A stretch of 24,171 nt of DNA from Spirochaetota bacterium (lineage in GTDB: Bacteria; Spirochaetota; Spirochaetia; Treponematales; Breznakiellaceae). Made by a program: the position numbers and the translations under genes. Every line of letters starts with the position of its first letter. The first letter of the stretch is position 1. Shown here in pieces: positions 1 to 8,185 of this stretch. The stretch lies in assembly GCA_023406985.1 (NCBI GenBank), contig JAEXTK010000052.1, positions 1-24,171 on the forward strand. The letters run 5' to 3'. Below the pieces are notes generated by a model. That model was given only the letters and a program-made list of their open reading frames with translations. It did not search any database and was not told the origin of the DNA.

Positions 1-1559
1 CGCCCGTGCGCGCCGGAGACCAGGATCGGCGTCCCGTTCCGGACCGATCGGGCGGCCGCGGCGGGAAGCGGCCGACGCTCGGCCGAGAAGTTGAGGACCG
101 CCGTGATCCGTTCGCCCTCCAGGGCGCGCGCGTACGCGATGACCGCCGGATCGTCCCCGTCCAGGAATTCGATGTCGCCCGACGCCAGGGCCGGGTGGAC
201 CTTCCTGGCCGCGAGCAGGGCTCGATACCAGGAGAAGAGGCTCCGCTCATCCGCCGCCTGCGCCTCCGCGTTGCGGTGGGCGTAGTCGGGATTCACCGGG
301 AGCCAGGGCTGCCCGGTCGTGAAACCGGCGGCCGGCGCGGCCGACCACTGCATCGGCGCGCGTTCGCCGTCCCGCCCGAGCGGGAGGGGCCACGTCTTCA
401 CGCCGAGCGGATCGCGGAGTTCGCTCCGCGCGAGTTTCGTCTGGGTCATGCCGAGCTCTTCCCCGTAATACACGAAGGGCGTTCCGCGCAGGGTAAGGAG
501 CAGGGCGGCCGCCACGCGGCCGCGCGCCTCGGTCTCCGCCGCGTCCTTACCGCGGTAGCGCCAAACGTGGCGCGGCTGGTCGTGGTTGGAGAGCGTCAGG
601 TTCGGCCAGGCGCCCGCGGGCAACGCCGCGTACCACCGCCGTATCGAGTCGCGGAAGGCGGCCGCGGACCATTTTCGGTAGAGCAGGTCGAAGTTGAAGG
701 CCATGTGGAGTTCGTCGAGGTTCTCACCATGGTACGATGCCGCCTGCGCGGGGTCGCGGCAGAAGATCTCCCCCACGAGGACCCGGTCGCCCGGGTAGGA
801 ATCGGCGATTTCCCTGATCTCGCGGCAGATATCGTGGGTCTCCGGCCGGTTCCGGTCAAAGACGTGCCGCTGGAAGAGGTCGGGATTCGCCGTGAGGCTC
901 CGGGGATTGGAGCGGAGCGCGGCGTCCTTGACGTACCAGTTGACGACGTCCATGCGGAATCCGTCCACGCCCCGGTCCAGCCAGAACCGGATCGCGGCGT
1001 ACATGGCCGCGCGGAGTTCCGGATTGCGCCAATTCACCTCGGGTTGGTTGCGGGTGAAGGTACCGAGGTAGTACTCGCCGGTCGCCTCGTTGGGCCACCA
1101 CGCGCTCGCGAGCTCGAACTGGGCCACCCAGTTGTTCGGCCGTACGAGGCGCCCCCCGGCGCCGCGTCGGATCGGCTGCCAGAGATACCAATCGTGCTTC
1201 GCGGACTCCTTGGAAGAACGGGCCTCCACGAACCACGGGTGCCGGTCCGAGGTGTGGTTGATGACCAGGTCGATGATGACGCGGATGCCCGCCGCGTGGG
1301 CGCGATCGAGCAAGCGATCGAAGGCGGCGAGATCGCCGAACAGGGGATCGACCCCGCAGTAATCGGCGATGTCGTAGCCGAAGTCCACCATGGGCGACGG
1401 ATAGAACGGGGAAATCCAGAGCGCGTCCACGCCGAGGGAGGCGAGGTACGCCAACTTGGACTCTATGCCCGCCAAGTCGCCGACTCCGTCGCCGTCCGCG
1501 TCCATGAAGCTCCGCGGGTAGATCTGATAGAAGACGGCCCGTTCCCACCACTTCGCCAT
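1..1559 (-). CDS. GH13 family alpha-glucosidase (oligo-1,6-glucosidase-like), 3' end cut by window
   Basis: This is a retaining glycoside hydrolase of the alpha-amylase family, probably a cytoplasmic exo-acting alpha-glucosidase that frees glucose from short alpha-glucosides. About 519 codons are in the window and no stop is reached, so the C-terminus lies beyond base 1. It opens with the family-typical WWERAVFYQIYPRSF. The (beta/alpha)8 barrel motifs are all present: DLVINHTS near residue 97, the nucleophile Asp204 in GFRMDVV, the acid/base Glu264 in VGEIF, and the stabiliser Asp327 in SNHDQPR. Valine directly after the nucleophile is, in this family, associated with alpha-1,6 preference; that specificity is inference. 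No signal peptide is seen. The ATG has GGAGG about eight bases upstream. It is the last gene of a co-directional run and follows the ferredoxin stop by 19 bases. Trehalose- or sucrose-acting relatives are alternatives. Confidence 0.93.
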   Translation of the reverse strand, partial: MAKWWERAVFYQIYPRSFMDADGDGVGDLAGIESKLAYLASLGVDALWISPFYPSPMVDFGYDIADYCGVDPLFGDLAAFDRLLDRAHAAGIRVIIDLVINHTSDRHPWFVEARSSKESAKHDWYLWQPIRRGAGGRLVRPNNWVAQFELASAWWPNEATGEYYLGTFTRNQPEVNWRNPELRAAMYAAIRFWLDRGVDGFRMDVVNWYVKDAALRSNPRSLTANPDLFQRHVFDRNRPETHDICREIREIADSYPGDRVLVGEIFCRDPAQAASYHGENLDELHMAFNFDLLYRKWSAAAFRDSIRRWYAALPAGAWPNLTLSNHDQPRHVWRYRGKDAAETEARGRVAAALLLTLRGTPFVYYGEELGMTQTKLARSELRDPLGVKTWPLPLGRDGERAPMQWSAAPAAGFTTGQPWLPVNPDYAHRNAEAQAADERSLFSWYRALLAARKVHPALASGDIEFLDGDDPAVIAYARALEGERITAVLNFSAERRPLPAAAARSVRNGTPILVSGAHG

Positions 1560-1578
1560 GCGTTCGCCTCCGCGTTCC

Positions 1579-1869
1579 TTATTCTACTGCCACGGTCACG
1601 TCCCGCACCGCGTAGGCCTGGCAGGCCAAGCGTTCGTCCGCCGCCGCGCCCACGGCGTCGAGCCGCGCGCGCTCCCGCTCGCCGATCGGGCTCAGGGCGC
1701 CCCGCCGCGCCTCTATCACCCGGACGCGGCAGGTACCGCAGAGCGCCTTGCCGCCGCAGTCGTGGCGTATGCGCGCTCCGCCCCGGACGAGCGCGTTGAG
1801 CAGGGACAGGACCGCGCTCGACTCCACCGAGATTTCTTTTCCCGCGCTCCGGAACCGGATACGAGCCAC
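1579..1869 (-). CDS. Small [2Fe-2S] ferredoxin, CX5CX2C type
   Basis: This 96-residue protein looks like a single beta-grasp [2Fe-2S] ferredoxin that would carry one electron between unknown partners. The cluster ligands are the three cysteines of DCGGKALCGTC (spacing CX5CX2C, near residues 38-47) and a fourth in LACQAY near residue 83. The CX5CX2C spacing is that of adrenodoxin-like and RACo N-terminal ferredoxin domains, not the CX4CX2C of plant-type ferredoxins. The start codon is GTG, three bases after the stop of the diguanylate cyclase gene, so the two are probably co-translated. The next gene is a GH13 glucosidase, which gives no hint of a redox partner. No membrane segment or signal peptide is visible. 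Confidence 0.85.
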   Translation of the reverse strand: MARIRFRSAGKEISVESSAVLSLLNALVRGGARIRHDCGGKALCGTCRVRVIEARRGALSPIGERERARLDAVGAAADERLACQAYAVRDVTVAVE

Positions 1870-1872
1870 GCC

Positions 1873-3012
1873 CTACTCCGAGACGGAGACGCGGTTACGC
1901 CCTTCCTGCTTGGAACGGTAGAGCGCGCGGTCCGCGCGGTCGATGAGGGATTTGGCCGAGATGTCCCGGTCGGGATTGTAGCGGGCGACGCCGCAGGAGA
2001 TGGTCACGTGGAGCTGGAGCCCCTCGTATTCGGTGGCGACGTCCGCCACCGCTTGCCGGATGCGTTCGGCCGCGAACGTGGCCTCGGGCAGGTCGGTATC
2101 CGCCATGAGCACCACGAATTCCTCGCCGCCGTACCGGGCCGCGACGTCCATGCTGCGCACGCACTCTCCGATCGTCTTGGCCACGCGCTTCAGCACCGCG
2201 TCGCCGCAGGAGTGTCCGTAGGTATCGTTGAACTTCTTGAAATAGTCGATGTCCATCATGATGATGGAGAGCGGGGTGTTCGTCTCGGACACCGCCTCCA
2301 TGCGCTCCAGCAGCGTCGTATAGAAATAGTGCTTCATCTTGAGCTTCGTCATCATGTCGGTGGTCGTCATCTCGAAGAGGAACGCGTTGTTGATCGCGAT
2401 GGAAGCCAGCACCGCGATATTGATGATGTGCTCGCGCTCGTATTGGTCGAATTCGCTCTCGTCGATGCGCTCGCCGAGCAGGATGATCCCGTTGATGACG
2501 CCCTTGGCCTTGAGCGGCACGATGAGGGACGGCTCCAAGTTCGCGATGCCCTCCAGGCCGTCGAGCGAACCGAGTTCCGCGCGGATCTCCTCCAGCGTAT
2601 AGCAGGCGTACTTGCGCGAAAAGAGGCGGATGATGTCGTGATCCTCGGAGAGGACGTACTCGGCGCTATGGTCGAGGTCGAAGCCCTTGTAGTTCCGGTG
2701 CAGGCTGAAGCAGGTGGAATCCAAGCCCTTCTTGGCGAACAAGCCGGCTTTGAGGACTTTGAGCTGGGCCATGCAGGTGAAGAGGATGGAATCGATGAGG
2801 ATGGCGTAATCGAGGGTGGAGTTGAGGCTTTTCGAAATCTCCAAGAGCTGCTTGAGATCGAAGATTTGTTTCTCTTGATCTACGCAGCACGTTCGGTTCT
2901 CGGATTGGCCGCGCTCGGGAGGATCTTCGATTGGTGTCGGCATCTCGTGCCCAGCAGGATAGCACGCCCCCTTCGATCCCGCAAGCTTCGGAGATGAAGC
3001 CCTCCGCTTCAT
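1873..3012 (-). CDS. GAF-GGDEF diguanylate cyclase
   Basis: This protein should make the second messenger c-di-GMP from two GTP. It has 379 residues from the first ATG. A GAF-like sensory domain covers about residues 65-212, and a GGDEF domain about 215-379. The active-site motif is RYGGEEF (GGEEF at 295-299). A product-inhibition I-site, RSMD (286-289), lies exactly five residues before it, so the enzyme looks both active and feedback-inhibited. There is no membrane segment, so the GAF input is probably cytosolic. The chosen ATG overlaps the upstream stop as ATGA, which suggests translational coupling. However, the first 23 residues look unconserved, and Met24 (ATG at 2943-2941) is an equally good start with a possible promoter just upstream. 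The GAF ligand cannot be told from sequence. Confidence 0.92.
   Translation of the reverse strand: MKRRASSPKLAGSKGACYPAGHEMPTPIEDPPERGQSENRTCCVDQEKQIFDLKQLLEISKSLNSTLDYAILIDSILFTCMAQLKVLKAGLFAKKGLDSTCFSLHRNYKGFDLDHSAEYVLSEDHDIIRLFSRKYACYTLEEIRAELGSLDGLEGIANLEPSLIVPLKAKGVINGIILLGERIDESEFDQYEREHIINIAVLASIAINNAFLFEMTTTDMMTKLKMKHYFYTTLLERMEAVSETNTPLSIIMMDIDYFKKFNDTYGHSCGDAVLKRVAKTIGECVRSMDVAARYGGEEFVVLMADTDLPEATFAAERIRQAVADVATEYEGLQLHVTISCGVARYNPDRDISAKSLIDRADRALYRSKQEGRNRVSVSE
2956..2984 (-). promoter_or_regulatory. Candidate internal promoter for the diguanylate cyclase gene
   Basis: On the minus strand, TTGCGG (2984-2979), a 17-base spacer and TATCCT (2961-2956) resemble a sigma-70 promoter, with four of six matches in each hexamer. 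The -10 element ends 12 bases before the ATG at 2943, so a transcript from here would have a very short leader. It lies inside the first codons of the longer reading of the gene. Chance occurrence is possible. Confidence 0.4.
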
Positions 3013-4622
3013 GACGGGGCCTGTATCGATTCGGTTTCGGTTCGTATCGGAACGACGATGAGGAAGGCCTTCATGAGCTTGAGGAATCGGGCCGTCGCGT
3101 TATAGCCGTTGGCCAGGGTCGGGATGAGGCTCTTGTCCTTCGCGGCGGCGAGCGTCTTGATGTTGGTGACGAGCTCCGGAGTCGGCTTACGGAAATCGGT
3201 GATCACGTCATAGACGGCTTCCGCCAACTCCCGGAGCGACTTGACGTCCTGTTCCACGAGTTCCTTGGCCCGCGCGTCCAGGGCGGCCGCGATCCGCGCC
3301 ACGGTATCCGATCGGTCGCGCCCTTTCGCCGACTCGTCCAGGGCCGCGCGGAGGGCCGCCGCGCCGATGCGGGAGTGGCCGCCCGCGGCTTCCTCGAAGG
3401 CCGCGATGCGCGCCCCGGACTTCTCGAGTTTCTCCACGGCGTCGGTGATCCGCGCGCGGAGCACCCCGTTGTCGAAGAAGCCTTCCACCGCGACCCTGCG
3501 CGCCGCCTCCACGAGGCCCTGCGAGAGATATCGCCGCTCGAAGGTCTTGAGGAAGCGGAGGGGCGTGAGCCAGGCGAGGGATAGGGAAGCTTCCGCCTGC
3601 AGGCGCCGGTTGAGCGCGTCGTCGTACCCCGTCAAGGTGAGCACGCCGCCCGAAGGAGGCGTACCGAACAGGGCCTCCGTTTCCGCGCTCAGGGAACTTT
3701 CCTTGAGCTCCCGCAAGAGACGATCGCGGTCTTCGGCCCAGCGGCGCTGCCGACGCGCGCGGTACTCGCCGAGCGCCGGGGGCGGGGCCTCGACCTTGGG
3801 AGGCTTGAACGAGACCTCGGAACGGACCGCCCGCAGGAGATTGAACATGACGGGTCCCGAGAGGATCGAACCGAGCAGCTTGTTCGCGAGGTTGGCGGAT
3901 TTGGCCGCGCGCCTGCCCGCGTCGGACGCGGTCTCGCCCCCGAGCCGCTCCATGAGGGCGGTCAGATCGGCGATCGCGGTCTGGGTGATCCGCATGTCGG
4001 CCGCCACCGAGTAAAAGTCCGCGAGCCCGCCCGCCAGGGCGGTCCCTTCCACGGGGGAGAACTTGGGCTTGTAGCCGGGCGAATCCGTATCGGCGGCCGG
4101 GTCGAAATGGGAGAGCAGGCGGCCGAAATCGTAGCGGCAGAGGTCCACGAGCCGCTCGAATTCGGCGAGTTCGGCGTCGGCGGCCCGGAACGACGGGTCG
4201 TCCAGTTCGCGCATCGCGAGGCGGAAATCCCCCTCGGCGGCCGCGAGCTCGGTCTCCGGCGCGGCGCTCGACGCGGCGCGCGTCTTCAGGGCCTCGTAGC
4301 CGCAGGCCTCCAGGAGCCGGCGGCCCTCTTCGCTGAGACGGCGCTCCACGAGGAAATCGCGGAAGCGCCGCGCGAGGCGCGCGTCCGGAGACAGCACGCT
4401 CCGATTGATCGCGTCGCGCGCCGTCTGGAGCGCGGCGGCCAAATCGTAGACCGCGGACGCGAAAGCGGGGAGCACGAGATTGGACGAGCTTTTGTATATG
4501 GAAGGTTTCACGGCCTTGAGCCGCGCGCGGATATCGCGCATCTCGCGCCGATCCCGGGATCCCGAAGGATCCTTGGAGAACAGGAGGGATAGGAAATCGC
4601 CGAACGAATCCAGGAGCCCCAT
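3009..4622 (-). CDS. Spirochaete DUF5312-like protein of unknown function
   Basis: This 537-residue protein is not recognisable as an enzyme. It is mostly alpha-helical and rich in Ala, Arg, Leu and Glu, with no obvious signal peptide, transmembrane helix or metal-binding motif. It opens with MGLLDSFGDFLSLLFSKDP. Its length and helical style match DUF5312, a family I associate with treponemes and related spirochaetes; this assignment is from memory and is moderate. It lies between dusB (21 bases upstream) and the diguanylate cyclase gene (ATGA overlap). A leaderless-type promoter sits directly before its ATG, so it may head its own transcript with the cyclase and ferredoxin genes. No function is proposed. 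Confidence 0.8.
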   Translation of the reverse strand: MGLLDSFGDFLSLLFSKDPSGSRDRREMRDIRARLKAVKPSIYKSSSNLVLPAFASAVYDLAAALQTARDAINRSVLSPDARLARRFRDFLVERRLSEEGRRLLEACGYEALKTRAASSAAPETELAAAEGDFRLAMRELDDPSFRAADAELAEFERLVDLCRYDFGRLLSHFDPAADTDSPGYKPKFSPVEGTALAGGLADFYSVAADMRITQTAIADLTALMERLGGETASDAGRRAAKSANLANKLLGSILSGPVMFNLLRAVRSEVSFKPPKVEAPPPALGEYRARRQRRWAEDRDRLLRELKESSLSAETEALFGTPPSGGVLTLTGYDDALNRRLQAEASLSLAWLTPLRFLKTFERRYLSQGLVEAARRVAVEGFFDNGVLRARITDAVEKLEKSGARIAAFEEAAGGHSRIGAAALRAALDESAKGRDRSDTVARIAAALDARAKELVEQDVKSLRELAEAVYDVITDFRKPTPELVTNIKTLAAAKDKSLIPTLANGYNATARFLKLMKAFLIVVPIRTETESIQAPS

Positions 4623-4628
4623 GGAGCG

Positions 4629-4657
4629 ATTCTACGCTCGTTCCTACGGAGGCGCAA
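4629..4657 (-). promoter_or_regulatory. Leaderless-type promoter of the DUF5312-like gene
   Basis: Minus strand: TTGCGC (4657-4652), a 17-base spacer and TAGAAT (4634-4629), then six bases to the ATG at 4622. The -10 hexamer matches five of six consensus bases. Transcription would start at or next to the A of the ATG, and there is no room for a ribosome-binding site. The -35 element lies inside the 3' end of dusB. Confidence 0.55.
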
Positions 4658-5642
4658 GAAGGCCGGCGCTAGAAAGGATGGATCGATAGTCTTCCGCCGT
4701 TTCCGCCCGAACGAGGCGCTCGCGGATGGCGGCGCCGCCCGGGACCCCCTTCGTGTAGGCGCAGAACTGCTTGCGCATCTCGCGGCAGGCCGCGGCCTCT
4801 CCCATGTCCTCGACGAGGAGGAGGAGCTGGCGAATCCCCGTGCGGAGGCGCTCCACCGGGTCGATCGGCGCATACGAACCGTAACGGAGCAGCGCCTTGG
4901 CCTCCGCGAAAATGAACGGATTCCCCATGGCGCCACGGGCGAACATGACGCCGGCGCAGCCCGTCTCGCGCAGCATGCGTTCGGCGTCTTCAGCCGAGAA
5001 GAGGTCGCCCGAACCGATCACGGGCACCGGGCAGACGGCCGCGAGGTCCGCGATATGGGACCAATCGGCCTTGCCCGCGTAGACCTGGGCCTTGGTGCGG
5101 GCGTGGAGGGCCACCAGGGCGGCCCCCGCCTCGGTGGCCGCCCGCGCGGTCTCGCGGTAGTTGATAGCACCGTCATCCCACCCGGACCGGATCTTGACCG
5201 TGACCGGCACGCCGCCGAGGCTCGCCTCGGAAGCGCGTCGGACGGCTTCCACGATGCGGGCGAGGAGCGCGGGTTCCTTGAGGAGGGCCGATCCGGCGCC
5301 CGTCTTCACGACCTTGGGCACGGGACAGCCGCAATTGATGTCCACCACTTCGGGCCGGTACGGGGCGAGCAGGGCCGCGGCCCGGCCCATCACCGCGGGA
5401 TCCGAGCCGAAGAGTTGTATCGCGTAGCGCTCCTCGTTGGCGGCGCGACGCATGAGCGCCTCGGTCTTTTCCGAGTTCCTGGTCAACGCCTCGGAGGAGA
5501 TGAGCTCCGTGCAGCAGAGGTCCGCCCCCTGTTCCACGCACACGGAACGGAACGCGCGGTCCGAATAGCCCGCGACCGGCGCCAGGAAGAGATTTCCCGG
5601 CACCTCCAAGGAACCGATGCGGACGCTGCGATAGAGGGACAC
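4644..5642 (-). CDS. dusB: tRNA-dihydrouridine synthase (DusB type)
   Basis: This flavin enzyme reduces uridine to dihydrouridine in the D-loop of tRNA, using NADPH and FMN. The 332 residues cover the whole Dus fold: an FMN-binding TIM barrel (about 10-245) and a helical C-terminal tRNA-binding domain. The N-terminal LAPVAGYSDRAFR is the family signature. The catalytic cysteine is Cys106 in DINCGCPVPKVVKTGAG. KIRSGWDD, LHARTK and IGSGDLFS are the later FMN and phosphate-binding motifs. The start is GTG, 16 bases after the tatD stop. DusB-like is preferred over DusA or DusC from overall motif style, and the subgroup is less certain than the family. It is the second gene of the run that begins with tatD. 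Confidence 0.93.
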   Translation of the reverse strand: MSLYRSVRIGSLEVPGNLFLAPVAGYSDRAFRSVCVEQGADLCCTELISSEALTRNSEKTEALMRRAANEERYAIQLFGSDPAVMGRAAALLAPYRPEVVDINCGCPVPKVVKTGAGSALLKEPALLARIVEAVRRASEASLGGVPVTVKIRSGWDDGAINYRETARAATEAGAALVALHARTKAQVYAGKADWSHIADLAAVCPVPVIGSGDLFSAEDAERMLRETGCAGVMFARGAMGNPFIFAEAKALLRYGSYAPIDPVERLRTGIRQLLLLVEDMGEAAACREMRKQFCAYTKGVPGGAAIRERLVRAETAEDYRSILSSAGLLAPP

Positions 5643-5658
5643 GGTCCGGGCCGCCGCC

Positions 5659-6432
5659 TCAGGCGCTCAGGCCGAAGAACCGATTCGAGTTCTCCCAGAG
5701 GATACCGCTCACTTCCTCTTCCGGCATCTCCAGCATTTCCGCGAGGAACCGTCCGGTGATCGGCAGGTACGCGGGCATATTCCGTTTCCCGCGGAAGTCG
5801 GCGGGCACCATGAAGGGGCTCTCGGATTCGATGAGGATGCGATCCAAGGGCAGAACCCCGATGGTCTCGTGGAGGTTCCGCGCGTTCCGGTACGTCAAAT
5901 TTCCCGCGAACGAGAAATAGAGGTTCAGGTCCAAGGCCCGCCGGGCGTATTCGGCGTCCTCGGAATAGCAATGGAGGACGCCGCCCTTGGGAGGCAGCCG
6001 CTCGCGGAGGATGTCGAGCACGTCGTGGCCGGCGTCGCGGTTGTGGATGATGACCGGCAGGTCGAGCTTCGCGGCCAGTTCCAGCTGCGTGATGAACAGC
6101 TCGATCTGGGACTTGCGGTCTCCGTACTTGCGGAAATAATCCAAACCGATCTCGCCGATGGCGATGACCCGGGGCAACTTGGCGCCCTGCTCCACCGTCT
6201 GGATCCAGTTCTTGCCGGGATTCTGGACCTCGGACGGCGAGACGCCGACGGCATGGTAGACGCTCGTGGCGGACTTCAGGTTCTCATAGACCTGGTTGAA
6301 GTCGAGAAGGCTGTTACAGATCGAAACGATGCGCGCGACCCCGGCTTGGCGGGCTTCCTGCGTAACGATGAGCTGCTCGATAGGGTCATCGTAGATGAGC
6401 CCCAAATGGGCGTGAGTATCAAAATACTGCAT
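5659..6432 (-). CDS. tatD: TatD-family metal-dependent hydrolase (DNase-like)
   Basis: This is a 257-residue TIM-barrel hydrolase of the TatD/YcfH family; family members are metal-dependent DNases or exonucleases. Metal-binding residues can be placed: His7 and His9 in FDTHAHL, Glu94 in GEIGLDY, His130 in IIHNRD and His154 in LHCYS. The last expected ligand is unusual. The family motif E-T-D-(A/S)-P reads ESESP here, so Glu204 stands where Asp is expected. GLDYFRKYGDR and the C-terminal NSNRFFGL are otherwise typical. It is the first gene of the minus-strand run, has a good promoter about 55 bases upstream, and is followed after 16 bases by dusB. The leader has no strong ribosome-binding site. 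Confidence 0.9.
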   Translation of the reverse strand: MQYFDTHAHLGLIYDDPIEQLIVTQEARQAGVARIVSICNSLLDFNQVYENLKSATSVYHAVGVSPSEVQNPGKNWIQTVEQGAKLPRVIAIGEIGLDYFRKYGDRKSQIELFITQLELAAKLDLPVIIHNRDAGHDVLDILRERLPPKGGVLHCYSEDAEYARRALDLNLYFSFAGNLTYRNARNLHETIGVLPLDRILIESESPFMVPADFRGKRNMPAYLPITGRFLAEMLEMPEEEVSGILWENSNRFFGLSA

Positions 6433-6485
6433 GGCTTAGTCCGAAACGGGTCGTGATCGGGGGAGTCCAAACTGGATTGAAAAAT

Positions 6486-6514
6486 AATATAGCACGTATC
6501 CCCCGCGTCGTCAA
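6486..6514 (-). promoter_or_regulatory. Sigma-70-type promoter of tatD
   Basis: Minus strand: TTGACG (6514-6509), a 17-base spacer and TATATT (6491-6486), five of six consensus matches in each hexamer. The predicted transcript has a leader of about 45 bases before the ATG at 6432. The site stands in an AT-rich island within GC-rich DNA. Confidence 0.75.
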
Positions 6515-6607
6515 TGAAATGCCGTATCCGAAAACGCTCATGCCCCGGCCGACCGCGGTCGTAAATCATAGGAGAACGAGCAATTCGCGACTTCGCGCTA
6601 TCCCTAT

Positions 6608-6637
6608 TTGACAGCGCGCGTCGGCTGTTGCTATAAT
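6608..6637 (+). promoter_or_regulatory. Sigma-70 promoter with consensus hexamers, M23 peptidase operon
   Basis: TTGACA (6608-6613) and TATAAT (6632-6637) are both perfect consensus hexamers, separated by 18 bases, with TTGC just before the -10 element. The predicted leader is about 38 bases and carries AGGAG at 6671-6675, six bases before the GTG start at 6682. It looks like a strong, constitutive promoter. The divergent tatD promoter lies about 95 bases away. Confidence 0.88.
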
Positions 6638-6681
6638 CAAACGAATTCATTCGCCCTCAGAGACAACTCAAGGAGCAGGCC

Positions 6682-7725
6682 GTGCCGTCGGTCCATAAAT
6701 ATAAGCGATTGGAAAACAGCGTCGTACGGAATGCGAAGGCCGGCGCGGCCTCAGCGGTCCGGTCGATCGCCGCCTTCTTCCGCACCCTCTTCACGGTCGG
6801 TAATCGCCGCTATACGGTCATGTTGGTCCCCCACTCCGAAAAACGCGTATATAACCTCCACGTGACCCTCTTTTCCCTCGTTTTCGTCATCCTCGCCCTC
6901 TGCGGCATCGTCGGGTCCTTCTTCTGGTACGGCGCCGCCTTCGCCGATACCGCCGGCAACCTCGCGGAAAAAGACGGTAAGCTCAAGGATGCCCAGGCCA
7001 GCCTGGATCAGCTCCGCGACGAGACCGCCCGGCTGCTCAAGGCTTCGCGCGGCTTCGAGTCGGCCCTCGGCGCGACCCTGAGCGGACTCGGCCTGGACAA
7101 GGTCGTCAAGAACAACGCCGACGCGAACCGCGGCGACCTCGCGTCCTTCTTCGAACTCAAGGAAACCGCCGAAGGCAGCCTCAAGGAGGTCGCCGAGGTG
7201 CGGCGGCTCGCGGGGTACCTATCGAGCGCCGTGGAACCCATCAAGGAAATCGGCAGCCTCCTGGACTCGCAGAGCGCCCTGCTCACCGATATCCCGAACC
7301 TCTGGCCCGTCAAGGGCGGCATCGGCCATATCTCCATGTTCTTCGGACAGAACGAGAACCCCTTCACCGGTCAGTGGTACATCCACAAGGGAGTCGATAT
7401 CTCCACGTACCGGCAGGGCGACCCGGTCTTGGCCACGGCCGACGGCCAGATCGCGACCCTCGACTACGACCACGGCGGATTTGGCAACTACGTCATCATC
7501 AAGCACAAGCACGGGTTCTACACCCGTTACGCGCACCTCCAATCCTTCGCCGCCCGCATCCAAAAGGGGCAGAAGGTCCAGCAGGGGCAGGTGATCGGTT
7601 ACATCGGGAATACGGGCCTCTCCACGGGACCGCATCTCCACTACGAGGTCCACATCGGTTCCGACGTCGTGGACCCGATGAAGTACCTCAACATCCGCTC
7701 CAGCCTCGCTCGATCCGAACGCTGA
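6682..7725 (+). CDS. M23 family peptidoglycan endopeptidase, membrane-anchored
   Basis: This 347-residue protein should cut peptide cross-links in peptidoglycan from the periplasmic side. A cytoplasmic N-terminal segment of about 58 residues is followed by one transmembrane helix (about 61-86, LFSLVFVILALCGIVG), a probable coiled coil (about 95-200) and an M23/LytM domain (about 213-337). The zinc site is complete: His235 and Asp239 in HKGVD, catalytic His285 in RYAHL, and His318 and His320 in PHLHYE. The enzyme therefore looks active, not a degenerate regulator. The start is GTG, chosen because AGGAG lies six bases upstream. It is followed after 13 bases by a bactofilin gene. That pairing is known in other bacteria, where bactofilin positions an M23 enzyme to set cell shape. 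Confidence 0.93.
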   Translation: MPSVHKYKRLENSVVRNAKAGAASAVRSIAAFFRTLFTVGNRRYTVMLVPHSEKRVYNLHVTLFSLVFVILALCGIVGSFFWYGAAFADTAGNLAEKDGKLKDAQASLDQLRDETARLLKASRGFESALGATLSGLGLDKVVKNNADANRGDLASFFELKETAEGSLKEVAEVRRLAGYLSSAVEPIKEIGSLLDSQSALLTDIPNLWPVKGGIGHISMFFGQNENPFTGQWYIHKGVDISTYRQGDPVLATADGQIATLDYDHGGFGNYVIIKHKHGFYTRYAHLQSFAARIQKGQKVQQGQVIGYIGNTGLSTGPHLHYEVHIGSDVVDPMKYLNIRSSLARSER

Positions 7726-7738
7726 TCCCGGGACGCAT

Positions 7739-8185
7739 ATGGCCATCGCGACGCACGAAGACCTCTCCATCAACACCATCATCGGGCCCGGTACGTCCAT
7801 CCGCGGCGACATCGAGGCCGGCGGCTTCGTCCGCGTGGACGGCTCCCTCGTGGGCGACCTGGTCGCCAAGGGACGCGTGGTGATCGGCGAGCGGGCCCGC
7901 ATGGAGAGCGATATCGTCGGCAGTTCCGTGACGGTCGGCGGCGTCGTGAAGGGCTCGATCTTCGCGAGCGAACGCGTTTCCGTATTGGCCACCGGCCTCG
8001 TCCTGGGCGACATCGTGACCAGGCGCCTCCAAGCCGACGACGGCAACCTCATCCACGGCAAGATCGTCGCCTGCGGCGACCAAGAGGCCTGGGAAGCGAA
8101 GCTCGCCGCCTACCGCGACGAACGCGGCGTACGGTCCGCCGTCTTGCGGGCGCTCTCTTCCCATCCGGAACGGAGCGATGCCTAA
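7739..8185 (+). CDS. Bactofilin (DUF583 cytoskeletal polymer protein)
   Basis: This 148-residue protein should polymerise without nucleotide into filaments that scaffold envelope enzymes. The central part (about 12-110) shows the short beta-helix repeats of bactofilins: IRGDIEAGGFVRVDGSLVGDL, then VVIGERARMESDIVGSSVTVGG, each with Gly/Asp at turns and alternating hydrophobics. The N-terminal tail is short, and a charged C-terminal tail (about 112-148) follows. It lies 13 bases after the M23 peptidase gene and overlaps the next gene by eight bases, so all three are probably translated together. No ribosome-binding site is obvious, in keeping with coupling. By analogy with known bactofilin/M23 pairs, it may localise the upstream peptidase and help set cell curvature. 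Confidence 0.92.
   Translation: MAIATHEDLSINTIIGPGTSIRGDIEAGGFVRVDGSLVGDLVAKGRVVIGERARMESDIVGSSVTVGGVVKGSIFASERVSVLATGLVLGDIVTRRLQADDGNLIHGKIVACGDQEAWEAKLAAYRDERGVRSAVLRALSSHPERSDA

Noticed and set aside
6..2997. Long open frames on the plus strand opposite the GH13, ferredoxin and cyclase genes
   Set aside because: They are antisense shadows of motif-bearing genes, caused by high GC at third positions; their translations are Arg/Gly/Val-rich with no family motif.
6550..6561. CGACCGCGGTCG palindrome between tatD and M23 genes
   Set aside because: It is a perfect palindrome but all-GC core and not placed on either promoter; likely to occur by chance at this base composition.
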